38,102 nucleotides of DNA from a bacterium (lineage in GTDB: Bacteria > Bacillota > Clostridia > Lachnospirales > Lachnospiraceae). Under the pieces are notes generated by a model that saw only the letters and a list, made by a program, of their open reading frames with translations, was not told where the DNA came from and did no database searches. Shown here piece by piece: positions 16,434 through 24,218 of the stretch. The stretch's first letter is position 1; each line of letters starts with the position of its first letter. The stretch lies in contig SFRL01000030.1 in the NCBI GenBank assembly GCA_004562765.1, forward strand, positions 1-38,102, written 5' to 3'. A program made the translations under genes and the position numbers.

Positions 16434-16925
16434 ATGAATTTAATCGCAAACGTAGACATAAACTGGGCAATAGGAAAAAACAACCAGCTGCTGGTAAAGA
16501 TCCCGGCGGATATGAAATTTTTCCGCGAGACGACGACCGGAAAGGTGGTCGTCATGGGGCGAAAGACGCTGGAGAGCTTTCCGAATGGGCAGCCCTTGAA
16601 AAATCGCACCAATATCGTGCTCACACATGACCGGAGCTATCAGGTGAAGGATGCGATCGTGGTCTACTCCATGGATGAGCTGCACGAGGAGCTGAAAAAA
16701 TACCCTTCTGAGGATATTTATATCATCGGCGGTGAAAGTATTTACCGTCAGCTGGTGGATGAGTGTGATGTGGCACATATCACAAAGGTGGATTTTGCCT
16801 ACGATGCGGACGCGCATTTCCCGAATCTGGACGAAAAGCCGGAGTGGAGGATCACGCAGGACAGTGAGGAGCAGACCTACTTTGATCTGATCTATCATTT
16901 TTATAAGTACGAAAAACAAAAATGA
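16434..16925 (+). CDS. folA: Dihydrofolate reductase
   Basis: NADPH-dependent reduction of dihydrofolate, recycling the product of ThyA. 163 aa from the ATG at 16434, which has TAAGGAGA at its proper distance. An upstream in-frame start at 16380 lies inside thyA. Motifs: LIANVDINWAIGKNNQLL (substrate loop), KFFRETTTGKVVVMGRKTLES (cofactor), and DIYIIGGESIYRQLV. The residue after WAIGKNN, usually D or G in the family, and the acidic active-site position look typical. The thyA-folA pair is a common functional unit. Confidence 0.95.
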   Translation: MNLIANVDINWAIGKNNQLLVKIPADMKFFRETTTGKVVVMGRKTLESFPNGQPLKNRTNIVLTHDRSYQVKDAIVVYSMDELHEELKKYPSEDIYIIGGESIYRQLVDECDVAHITKVDFAYDADAHFPNLDEKPEWRITQDSEEQTYFDLIYHFYKYEKQK

Positions 16926-16957
16926 TGCATCGATCGCTGTGAGGGAACCGAACAGAT

Positions 16958-17911
16958 ATGGAAAATTTTATATATAGTATCAACGTCACCATGCCGATCT
17001 TCCTCGTCATGGTGATCGGCTGGTTTTTAAAGCAGCGGGGTATGCTGGATGAACATTTTGTCTCCGTTGCAAACAAATTTAACTTTCAGGTCACACTGCC
17101 GTTTCTGGTGTTCAAGGATCTGTCAGCGGTGGATATCAAGGCCGTTTTTGATCTGAAATACGTGTTATACTGCGCACTGGTCACCACCGTGTGCTTTTTT
17201 GTCATATGGGGCGGCGCGAAGCTGTTTTTGAAGGATCAGTCCATGACCGGCGCCTTTGTGCAGGCATCGTTTCGCAGCAGTGCAGCCGTGATGGGCCTGG
17301 CCTTTATTGAAAATATATACGGACCATCTGCTATGGGACCGCTTATGATCATCGGAGCCGTGCCTCTCTACAATATTTTTTCGGTCATCGTCCTCACCTT
17401 TGAGGCGGAGGATGACGGCGGGGAAAAAGATATGGGAAGACTGAAGCAGGCGGGGATCAATATTTTGAAAAATCCCATCATCATTGCGATCGTCCTCGGA
17501 CTGATCGTAGCGTATTTCCGGATCGATTTTCCGACGATCGTGGATAATACGGTAAATAACATCGCAAAGATGGCAACTCCGCTGGCACTGATCGGCATGG
17601 GTGCGGGATTTGAGGGGCGGAAGGCCCTTGCAAAGATCAAACCAACGATCGCGGCATCACTCATCAAGCTGGTGGCGCAGCCGTTAGTGTTCATTCCCCT
17701 TGCCGTGGCACTTGGATTTACCGGCGAAAAGCTGATCGGAATACTGGTCATGCTGGCTGCGCCCGCAACACCGAGCTGCTATATCATGGCAAAAAATATG
17801 AAAAATGACGGGGTGCTGACTGCAAGTATTGTTGTCACAACAACATTGCTTGCGGCATTTACCTTGACAGGATGGATTTTTGTGTTAAAATGCTTACAAC
17901 TTATCGGATAG
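16958..17911 (+). CDS. AEC-family transporter (auxin efflux carrier type)
   Basis: 317-aa membrane protein with about ten helices in two halves: N-terminal TMPIFLVMVIGWFLKQRGML, VANKFNFQVTLPFLVF, and C-terminal ATPLALIGMGAGFEGRKAL and MLAAPATPSCYIMAKNM. The last motif, with its conserved prolines, is a hallmark of the bacterial AEC/malate-permease group. Substrates are generally small organic anions. It ends 12 nt before ilvB, so it is co-transcribed with it, and a keto acid or pathway intermediate is a possible substrate (inference only). Confidence 0.92.
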   Translation: MENFIYSINVTMPIFLVMVIGWFLKQRGMLDEHFVSVANKFNFQVTLPFLVFKDLSAVDIKAVFDLKYVLYCALVTTVCFFVIWGGAKLFLKDQSMTGAFVQASFRSSAAVMGLAFIENIYGPSAMGPLMIIGAVPLYNIFSVIVLTFEAEDDGGEKDMGRLKQAGINILKNPIIIAIVLGLIVAYFRIDFPTIVDNTVNNIAKMATPLALIGMGAGFEGRKALAKIKPTIAASLIKLVAQPLVFIPLAVALGFTGEKLIGILVMLAAPATPSCYIMAKNMKNDGVLTASIVVTTTLLAAFTLTGWIFVLKCLQLIG

Positions 17912-17923
17912 GAGATGATATAG

Positions 17924-19645
17924 ATGGATATTACCGGAAAAAAATTGTTTGTAAAAGCAATGCGCGAGGAGGGCGTGGACACGATCTTCGGCTATCCCGG
18001 AGGAATGGTCACGGACATCTTCGATGAATTATATAAGGCAGACGACATTCATCTCGTCCTGCCCCGGCATGAGCAGGCGCTCATCCATGAGGCAGAGGGC
18101 TACGCGAGAGCTACCGGAAAGGTGGGCGTTTGTATTGTTACAAGCGGTCCCGGTGCGACTAATATCGTGACGGGACTGGCAGATGCGCATTATGACAGTA
18201 TTCCGCTTGTCGTGATCACCGGACAGGTACCCTTAAAACTCATCGGAAACGATGCGTTTCAGGAGGTGGATATTGTCGGCATGACGCGCAGTATCACAAA
18301 GTATGGTGTGACGGTGCGAGACCGCGCAGAGCTGGGAAAGATCCTGAAAATGGCATTTTACATTGCAAAGAGCGGAAAACCCGGCCCGGTGCTGATCGAT
18401 CTGCCAAAGGATATTCAGAATGAGACCGGCGATGCGGATTACCCTGCAAAGGTGTCCATCCGCGGTTATAAGCCGAATACTTCTGTCCATGTGGGACAGC
18501 TGAAAAAGGCTTACAAATTACTGCATGCGGCAAAAAAACCGCTGATCCTCGCAGGCGGAGGTGTACATATTTCCGGAGCGGAGGAGCTGTTGTGCGAGTT
18601 TGCGGAAAAGACACATGTACCGGTGGTGACCACTGTCATGGGCAAGGGTGTGATGCCGGTGGGACATCATCTGTATGTCGGCAACTGTGGGATGCACGGA
18701 AGATATGCGGCAAACAAAGCAGTCAGCGAGTGTGATGTGCTCTTTTCCATCGGAACGCGCTTTAACGATCGCATTACCGGAGATCTGGAGGAATTTGCGC
18801 CCAACGCAAAGATCGTGCATATTGATATTGCGACCGCATCCATTTCCAGAAATGTTGTCGTAGATGTACCGGTGGTATCCGATGCGCATTTGGCGCTGGA
18901 GACGATGATGGAGTGGGCAAAGCCCCGCAGTACAAAGGCATGGCGGGATACGATCGCAGCCTGGGAGCAGGAGAATCCGCTTTGCATGCGCGACGATAAA
19001 GGCATGAGTCCCCAGATGATCATGGAGGAGATCAACAAGGCATACGAGTCCGGTATCGTGGTCACTGACGTGGGACAGCATCAGATGTGGGCCTCACAGT
19101 TTTTGGATTTCGGACCGGAGAAGAAGTTTATCACATCCGGAGGACTGGGTACCATGGGCTTTGGTTTTCCGGCAGCGATCGGTGCGAAGATCGGTGCTCC
19201 CGAAAAGGATGTGATCTGTATTTCCGGCGACGGCGGTATGCAGATGAATATTCAGGAACTGGCCACAGCGATGGTGGAAGAAGTGCCGATCACCGTGTGC
19301 ATCCTCAATAATTACTATCTTGGCATGGTGCGCCAGATGCAGCAGCTTTTTTACGGAAAGCGTTACAGCGCAACCTGTCTGAGGAAAAGAAAGAGCTGTC
19401 CGGCGGACTGCAAGGGACCGAACAAAAACTGTCCGCCCTATGAGCCGGATTTTGTGAAGCTGGCGGAGAGCTATGGCGCGCATGGTATCCGCGTGACAGA
19501 AGCCTCAGAGATCGCGCCCGCCCTTGCGCAGGCAAAGGCTAACACGGATGCGCCTACGATCATCGAGTTTTTGATCGCCACGGATGAGCTGGTGCTTCCT
19601 ATGGTAAAGAGCGGAAATCCGATGAGCGAAATGATTTTGAGATAA
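17924..19645 (+). CDS. ilvB: Acetolactate synthase large subunit with a four-Cys insertion
   Basis: ThDP enzyme making 2-acetolactate or 2-aceto-2-hydroxybutyrate for branched-chain amino acids. 573 aa. The catalytic Glu50 is in LPRHEQALIHEAEGYARA. The ThDP motif runs from GDGGMQ (435-440) to NNYYLGMV (462-469). After FYGKRYSAT, where most relatives go straight on to a short DNPDFVKLAEAYG stretch, this protein has extra residues with four cysteines (485, 492, 496, 503; spacing C-x6-C-x3-C-x6-C) before PDFVKLAESYG. This could bind a metal or Fe-S cluster, or form a redox switch. GAG-rich Shine-Dalgarno AGGAGATG precedes the start. No T-box or leader-peptide attenuator is seen. Confidence 0.95.
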   Translation: MDITGKKLFVKAMREEGVDTIFGYPGGMVTDIFDELYKADDIHLVLPRHEQALIHEAEGYARATGKVGVCIVTSGPGATNIVTGLADAHYDSIPLVVITGQVPLKLIGNDAFQEVDIVGMTRSITKYGVTVRDRAELGKILKMAFYIAKSGKPGPVLIDLPKDIQNETGDADYPAKVSIRGYKPNTSVHVGQLKKAYKLLHAAKKPLILAGGGVHISGAEELLCEFAEKTHVPVVTTVMGKGVMPVGHHLYVGNCGMHGRYAANKAVSECDVLFSIGTRFNDRITGDLEEFAPNAKIVHIDIATASISRNVVVDVPVVSDAHLALETMMEWAKPRSTKAWRDTIAAWEQENPLCMRDDKGMSPQMIMEEINKAYESGIVVTDVGQHQMWASQFLDFGPEKKFITSGGLGTMGFGFPAAIGAKIGAPEKDVICISGDGGMQMNIQELATAMVEEVPITVCILNNYYLGMVRQMQQLFYGKRYSATCLRKRKSCPADCKGPNKNCPPYEPDFVKLAESYGAHGIRVTEASEIAPALAQAKANTDAPTIIEFLIATDELVLPMVKSGNPMSEMILR

Positions 19646-19659
19646 GGGAGGGCGGTATT

Positions 19660-20172
19660 ATGATCGATCGAAGCATGAAAAACCGATGGATTGCACTGTA
19701 TGTGGAAAATACCGTCGGTGTTTTGGCAAAGGTGTCCGGGCTTTTTTCCGGAAAATCCTATAATTTACAGTCGTTGACTGTCGGTACGACGGAGGATGAG
19801 ACCGTGTCACGCATGACGATCTGCGTGACGAGCGATGATGTGACCTTTGAGCAGATCAAAAAACAGCTCAACTGTATGATCGAGGTCATCAAGGTCATTG
19901 ACCTGACCAATGTGCCAATCCATATGAAGGAGATCCTGTTTGCAAAGGTAAAGGATATCACGGCGGAGGAAAAACTGGAGGTGTTCCAGATCGCACAGGT
20001 ATTTGAGGTGAAGGTGAAGGATATCGGAACCGACAGCGTGCTGTTGGAGTGCATGCTCACCGAGCGGCGAAATAATGAGCTCATTGCGCTGCTCCGTTCC
20101 AAATTCAAGAACATCGAGATCGTGCGCGGCGGAGCTGTGGCCATCGAATCTATAAGTACTTCGTGTAGATAA
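19660..20172 (+). CDS. ilvN: Acetolactate synthase small (regulatory) subunit
   Basis: 170-aa regulatory subunit that activates IlvB and confers valine feedback inhibition in the family. The N-terminal ACT domain reads WIALYVENTVGVLAKVSGLF, then GKSYNLQSLTVGTTEDETVSRMTI, followed by the QLNCMIEVIKVIDLT strand. The C-terminal domain ends ELIALLRSKFKNIEIVRGGAVAIES. AGGGAGG lies before the ATG, 14 nt after ilvB. It is the last gene of the run from purE. Downstream is the large palindromic element. Confidence 0.95.
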   Translation: MIDRSMKNRWIALYVENTVGVLAKVSGLFSGKSYNLQSLTVGTTEDETVSRMTICVTSDDVTFEQIKKQLNCMIEVIKVIDLTNVPIHMKEILFAKVKDITAEEKLEVFQIAQVFEVKVKDIGTDSVLLECMLTERRNNELIALLRSKFKNIEIVRGGAVAIESISTSCR

Positions 20173-20230
20173 GATTACGGGTGTTTGCCTGGAAAATAAA
20201 TGAAAGGTGTATGAGTGATAAGAAATAGTC

Positions 20231-20328
20231 AGTAAGATCAAAAAAGGAGATGTGTTTTCTGTGCTTTCGTGCGAGCCTGTTAAGGCGAAGTGCAGCACAG
20301 AAAATATATCTCCTTATACTGATCTTAC
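20231..20328. repeat. Large near-palindromic element (about 98 nt)
   Basis: An outer arm GTAAGATCA (20232-20240) pairs with TGATCTTAC (20320-20328). After a 4-nt internal loop, a 22-nt arm starting AAGGAGATGTG (from about 20244) pairs with an arm ending ATCTCCTT (to about 20315); only two positions differ and both are G-U in RNA. The central loop holds a further hairpin, GCCT-GTTA-AGGC. It lies between convergent ilvN and the flavin reductase gene. It may act as a bidirectional terminator, or be a small palindromic mobile repeat. Confidence 0.75.
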
Positions 20329-20431
20329 GTCCGGGATATCGTAACCTGGCCTTTTATACTGATCTTACGTCCAGGATATCGTAACCTGTTCTTTTACATT
20401 GATCTTACGTCCGGGATACCGATTTACCTGG
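20317..20431. repeat. Three 40-bp tandem repeats
   Basis: Units start at about 20317, 20357 and 20397 with an exact 40-bp period, each containing GATCTTACGTCC, then GGATATCGTAACCTG (third copy diverged and truncated). Within a unit TTACG and CGTAA form a small inverted repeat. The first copy's start is the right outer arm of the adjacent palindrome. The third copy runs into the stop codon of the minus-strand reductase gene. No spacers are present, so it is not a CRISPR array. Confidence 0.9.
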
Positions 20432-20942
20432 CGAGGATCTCAGTCACCTCCGCGATATACATGGTGTGATAATCCTTGTCCTTGTACCAGGTATCATCGA
20501 TGGTGTTGTCGATAAATTGCTCCGGCAGTATCTTTGTCGCGGACATTTTGCGGCAGACCAGCACGAGATTACCTTCGTCAATGTAGGGAGTGCCGTCAGA
20601 GGCATAGTCCACGTGCATTTTTGCGTTGGCAATCTTGTCTTCCTTGCGGCCGGAAACGGCACCGAAATATTTCAGTGCAAGTTTTGTTTCCTTATCCTGT
20701 GTGTCGAAGAAAGTTAGCGAGAAGGTATCGTGACTGTCGATAAATTCCTTGGTGTAGCGGCTGTCGCGGATAAAGACGCTGACAACATTTTTGCCCCAGA
20801 GTACGCCCAGCGTCCCCCAGCTGGCAGTCATGGTGTTTACTTTTTTATTGTCCCCTGCAGTCACTGCCATCCATTCCGTTCCGATCTTGGAAAACGGATT
20901 GATTTCAAGAAGATCTGCGGGATAAGGTTGAAATGAATGCAT
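20424..20942 (-). CDS. Flavin reductase-like FMN-binding protein
   Basis: 172-aa protein with the flavin reductase-like split-barrel fold. Seen motifs: NPFSKIGTEWMAVTAGDNKKVNTMTASWGTLGVLWGKN, where the MTASWG stretch contacts FMN in relatives, then VSVFIRDSRYTKEFID and FSLTFFD. The start is chosen at 20942 (ATG), 8 nt from AAAGGAG; a GTG nine bases upstream overlaps that Shine-Dalgarno. Relatives reduce flavins or use FMN in electron transfer; the partner is unknown. The stop codon lies in the third tandem repeat copy. Confidence 0.88.
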   Translation of the reverse strand: MHSFQPYPADLLEINPFSKIGTEWMAVTAGDNKKVNTMTASWGTLGVLWGKNVVSVFIRDSRYTKEFIDSHDTFSLTFFDTQDKETKLALKYFGAVSGRKEDKIANAKMHVDYASDGTPYIDEGNLVLVCRKMSATKILPEQFIDNTIDDTWYKDKDYHTMYIAEVTEILAR

Positions 20943-21075
20943 AAAAATCACTCCTTTTTATCATGATGACACATGGATTCATCTGTTTTTCCTGTTAAAA
21001 CCTGATATAAGCATACCATATTCGTGTCGTGTATGCAAAAACTTTGTACAAAAATGAGAATCTTTCAGAAACATC

Positions 21076-21104
21076 TTGCAAAATCCTAAAACATTGTGTA
21101 GAAT
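21076..21104 (+). promoter_or_regulatory. Probable promoter for cheY
   Basis: TTGCAA (21076-21081) and TAGAAT (21099-21104) with 17-nt spacing, about 110 nt before cheY. The leader includes a small hairpin, CCG-a-TTCT-gtt-AGAA-CGG (about 21132-21149). No sigma-D (flagellar) promoter was recognised. Confidence 0.55.
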
Positions 21105-21215
21105 TAAAAAGTAGTGGAATGCGGTTGTACGACCGATTCTGTTAGAACGGATCATAGATCTGGAAGTATTTTATGAGAAATATGAAATAGAAATAGAGTA
21201 AAGGATGGATAAGAT

Positions 21216-21581
21216 ATGGCTAAGAGAATCTTGATCGCAGACGATGCAGCATTTATGCGGATGATGTTAAAAGATATTTTGACCAAGGGTGGTTACGAGA
21301 TCGCCGGAGAAGCGGCTGACGGTAACGAGGCGCTTTCAAAGTATAAGGAGTTGAAGCCCGATTTGGTAACGATGGACATCACGATGCCCAACTGCGATGG
21401 AATTCAGAGTCTGAAGCAGATCAAGGCAGCAGATGCAGGCGCAAATGTTGTAATGTGTTCTGCAATGGGACAGCAGGCAATGGTTATCGAGGCGATCCAG
21501 AGCGGCGCAAAGGATTTCATTGTAAAGCCGTTCCAGGCTGATCGTGTATTAGAGGCTATCAAAAAGATCCTCGGGGAATAG
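21216..21581 (+). CDS. cheY: Chemotaxis response regulator CheY
   Basis: 121-aa stand-alone receiver domain that would carry phosphate from CheA to the flagellar switch. Acidic pocket Asp9-Asp10 (RILIADDAAFMR), phospho-acceptor Asp54 (LVTMDITMP), the Ser/Thr switch Ser82 (MCSAMGQQ) and Lys104 (IVKPFQADRVLEAI) are all present. The sequence is very close to my recollection of B. subtilis CheY, including the long MCSAMGQQ-to-IVKPFQADRV stretch. It lies alone with its own promoter and terminator, away from other che or flagellar genes in this window. Confidence 0.93.
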   Translation: MAKRILIADDAAFMRMMLKDILTKGGYEIAGEAADGNEALSKYKELKPDLVTMDITMPNCDGIQSLKQIKAADAGANVVMCSAMGQQAMVIEAIQSGAKDFIVKPFQADRVLEAIKKILGE

Positions 21582-21602
21582 TACATACAAAAATGCATAT
21601 AG

Positions 21603-21632
21603 AAAAGCGTCCGTTTATGCGGACGCTTTTTT
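21603..21632. terminator. Bidirectional intrinsic terminator between cheY and the SleC-like gene
   Basis: GCGTCCG (21607-21613) pairs with CGGACGC (21620-21626) around TTTATG. AAAA before and a T-run after extend the stem and give U-tracts on both strands, serving cheY and the convergent minus-strand gene. Confidence 0.9.
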
Positions 21633-21650
21633 CTGTGCGAAAAACTCTTT

Positions 21651-22913
21651 TTATACCAGCTCGGCGATACGGCTGACAGCGACATAAATCTCAGAGATCT
21701 TATACCAGGTCGGATAATCGACGATGCCGGTGGCAGGCAGACCGAATACGGACTGGAATTTTTTCACGGCATCGCGAGTAGCCGTACCGAAAATGCCATC
21801 GGCAGTGACTGCAGGGATGGCAGGGTAGTTCTGGTGGATGCGATTTAACTGTTGCTGCATCTGGCGCACCTTTGAGCCGCTGGAGCCGACGGATAGATCG
21901 TAACCAGGCCAGGAGGACGGTATGCCGGAGATCTCGTCGGCTGTATTGATGTAAATACTGCTTCCGTAATAATTGCGCAGGATCTGGATCGCCGAGTAGC
22001 CCTGATCACCCAGATATTTGGATCCCCATTGCGACAGCCAGTTGGGACAGATGACATTTCTGCCGTCACAGTACTGCGTCAGAATCGGCTGGATCACATT
22101 AGGGCGTGAGAGAAAGTTTTCAAACATCTCATCCACAACGCGGGAGATCGTGTCATAGATCGTTCTTCCGTAAGACCATTTTTGATCGTAGGCAGTGGAG
22201 GACGTGATCGTAAAGTTGTAGCCTTTATTTCTGTACCACTCTGTAAAAACGCGGTTTAAGGTAAAGGACATGATCGCCAGCACGTTGGCACGGATCGTGG
22301 AATCCGGCCAAGTGGCATAGATCTCGCTGGATGCTACATTTTTAATGTAATCCTTGTAGCGGACATAGTAATCGTTGGCCCGCGAATCGGTGGGCGGTCC
22401 GTCATGGACAACAACGAATTCCGGAATGACTACGCGGCTCAGGACGATCTCACCGGTTTCCTCCATAGGTTTGATCTCCGCTTCCTCGATCTTCGGAGGA
22501 TAATCTCCAAACAGTGTATTGACCGGAATGTCAATGCTCTCACGGAATCTGCCCGCATAGTCGAGGGGTGTCAGGACTACATTCTGGATGGCCTTGATCG
22601 TGGAGAATACCTCTATTCCGGAAATGTTTAATGGTTGATAACCTTCGGCACGTATCTGAATCGTGTATAGGGAAAACGGCTGGTTTTCCTGAGAGGAGTC
22701 CAGACTGTATTCAACCGGCGGTGCGTCTAATGTGACTGTCTGTGTCTGTCCGGATTCATCGGTCTGTAACGACTCCAGTGTAGCATCCGGATCTCCGCTA
22801 TAGCTGAGTATGATCGTGGCCCCCTTGATCGGTGTATTCTGCACCCGGGAGGTCACGTTGACCTGCAGGGTACCGGTATCTGTGGCTTCCTGCATCGCAT
22901 ATAATTGTCTCAT
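21651..22913 (-). CDS. SleC-type spore cortex-lytic enzyme homologue with peptidoglycan-binding domain
   Basis: 420 aa. The N-terminal beta-rich part (GTLQVNVTSRVQNTPIKGATI and GQTQTVTLDAPPVEYSL) resembles the N-terminus of clostridial SleC. The central SpoIID-like lytic domain reads YVRYKDYIKNVASSEIYATW, ANVLAIMSFTLNRVFTEWY and TQYCDGRNVICPNWLSQWGS. The C-terminal 70 residues form a PG_binding_1 domain (VRQMQQQLNRI, ADGIFGTATRDAVKKFQ). Clostridial SleC cleaves cortex peptidoglycan during germination after Csp-protease activation; no csp gene lies nearby. Start 22913 has GGGAG 8 nt upstream, better than the TTG at 22928. No signal peptide is evident. Confidence 0.85.
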   Translation of the reverse strand: MRQLYAMQEATDTGTLQVNVTSRVQNTPIKGATIILSYSGDPDATLESLQTDESGQTQTVTLDAPPVEYSLDSSQENQPFSLYTIQIRAEGYQPLNISGIEVFSTIKAIQNVVLTPLDYAGRFRESIDIPVNTLFGDYPPKIEEAEIKPMEETGEIVLSRVVIPEFVVVHDGPPTDSRANDYYVRYKDYIKNVASSEIYATWPDSTIRANVLAIMSFTLNRVFTEWYRNKGYNFTITSSTAYDQKWSYGRTIYDTISRVVDEMFENFLSRPNVIQPILTQYCDGRNVICPNWLSQWGSKYLGDQGYSAIQILRNYYGSSIYINTADEISGIPSSWPGYDLSVGSSGSKVRQMQQQLNRIHQNYPAIPAVTADGIFGTATRDAVKKFQSVFGLPATGIVDYPTWYKISEIYVAVSRIAELV

Positions 22914-23051
22914 GCAAAAAACTCCCAAACGTCATTACTCCATTATATCCAAACAGAAAAAAAAGGTTCCGCAAAAAGAGGAAAAGTGTGGCATTATGCG
23001 GCCTGATGTGATAAAATGATTCTAGATATATTCAGGGGGGAGGTCACATAT

Positions 23052-24140
23052 GTGACAGCTTTTACAAAAGCAAAAGCCTTAGTTTTTCAGGAGCCTCAAA
23101 ATAAAAACGAGTCGCCAAAGGTGGCAGTGGTATTGCGTATATCATGCCTGCTGTTTATGCTGTATCTTTTGAGCGCAGGTGTCGGTTTTGCAATTATGAA
23201 ACGCCCGTATCTGACCGTGTTCAGCATGTTGTTTCTGATCTTATATGCGTATAGTTTTTACTGCTCGTATCAGGATCGGATGTCATCTGCGTTTATGCTG
23301 CTGAATATCAATACGCTGCTGTGGGTGATCATGTTCTATGCCATTTTTGGAGAGGGCACCGGTGTACAGCATTTTATCTTCGCATTGATTCTGGTAGATC
23401 TCCTGTTGGACCGCCGCCATCCGATCATTCTGATCCTGGGCTTATATATTGTCCGGGTGGCATTGTATGTTGGACGGATGACTTGTCTGCCGCTGGCAGT
23501 GGAAGGCATGTTGGGAGATCTGGAGATCTATATGTATGTTCTCAGCGTGGTGATCGAGTGCGCGACAGTACTTTTTACCGGTATCTATTTTACAAAGGAT
23601 GCTTTTCAGATGGAGAGCAGACTGCAGGAGTATAATAAGGAACTTCGCCATGTTGCGTCCACCGATCCGCTGACAAAAGTGTGGAACCGCTTCCGGATGC
23701 TGGAGCATGTGGAAAAGTGTCTGAAAAAATATCGTAAGGGTGAGATGCAGTTTATGTCGCTGGCGATCGGTGATATTGATTTCTTCAAGCATGTCAACGA
23801 TACTTACGGGCACGAATGCGGTGACGAAGTGTTGCGTTCTCTGGCACATCTGTTTGATACGGAAACGCATGGGATCGGCGCGGTAGCCCGCTGGGGCGGC
23901 GAGGAGTTTCTGTTCCTTTTTGAGAATATGAATGGCGATGATGCGCGGACAGCTCTGTCGCTGATACAGACAAAGCTGAATCGTCTGGATATTCCGTATG
24001 AGGGGGAGACGCATCATGTGACCATGACCTTTGGTCTGACAGAATATGATTTTCATCTGTCACTGGATGGCAATATTAAGCTGGCGGATGATAAGTTGTA
24101 TACAGGTAAGGAAAGCGGTCGGGATCGCATTGTATATTAG
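23052..24140 (+). CDS. Membrane-bound diguanylate cyclase (GGDEF)
   Basis: Makes c-di-GMP from two GTP. 362 aa from the GTG at 23052, which has GGGGGAGG well placed; an ATG at 23016 would add 12 residues but lacks a Shine-Dalgarno. The N-terminal half has about six hydrophobic segments (about residues 25-170), an unassigned sensory membrane domain. The GGDEF domain follows from ASTDPLTKVWNRFRM, with IGDIDFFKHVNDTYGHECGDEVL and active-site GGEEF (282-286). A perfect 14-bp palindrome, GTCACATATGTGAC (23043-23056), overlaps the start, possibly by chance. It is followed by a terminator. Confidence 0.9.
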   Translation: MTAFTKAKALVFQEPQNKNESPKVAVVLRISCLLFMLYLLSAGVGFAIMKRPYLTVFSMLFLILYAYSFYCSYQDRMSSAFMLLNINTLLWVIMFYAIFGEGTGVQHFIFALILVDLLLDRRHPIILILGLYIVRVALYVGRMTCLPLAVEGMLGDLEIYMYVLSVVIECATVLFTGIYFTKDAFQMESRLQEYNKELRHVASTDPLTKVWNRFRMLEHVEKCLKKYRKGEMQFMSLAIGDIDFFKHVNDTYGHECGDEVLRSLAHLFDTETHGIGAVARWGGEEFLFLFENMNGDDARTALSLIQTKLNRLDIPYEGETHHVTMTFGLTEYDFHLSLDGNIKLADDKLYTGKESGRDRIVY

Positions 24141-24157
24141 TTAGTGAAACATTTTGA

Positions 24158-24187
24158 GGGAGTCTTTCGCGCGAAGGCTTCCTTTTG
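24158..24187 (+). terminator. Intrinsic terminator after the diguanylate cyclase gene
   Basis: GGGAGTCTTT (24158-24167) pairs with GAAGGCTTCC (24173-24182) around CGCGC, with three G-U pairs, followed by TTTT and a further T-rich stretch. Confidence 0.75.
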
Positions 24188-24218
24188 CGTTTTATTTCGG
24201 AAAGGGTAACGATTCACT

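Noticed and set aside
17890..17923. T-box or leader-peptide attenuator for ilvB
   Set aside because: Only 12 nt separate the AEC gene and ilvB; nothing like a T-box is present.
20317..20431. CRISPR array
   Set aside because: Repeats are contiguous with no spacers, only three copies, and no cas genes.
23043..23056. 14-bp perfect palindrome at the start of the diguanylate cyclase gene as an operator
   Set aside because: About two perfect 14-bp palindromes are expected by chance in 38 kb, so position alone does not support a claim.
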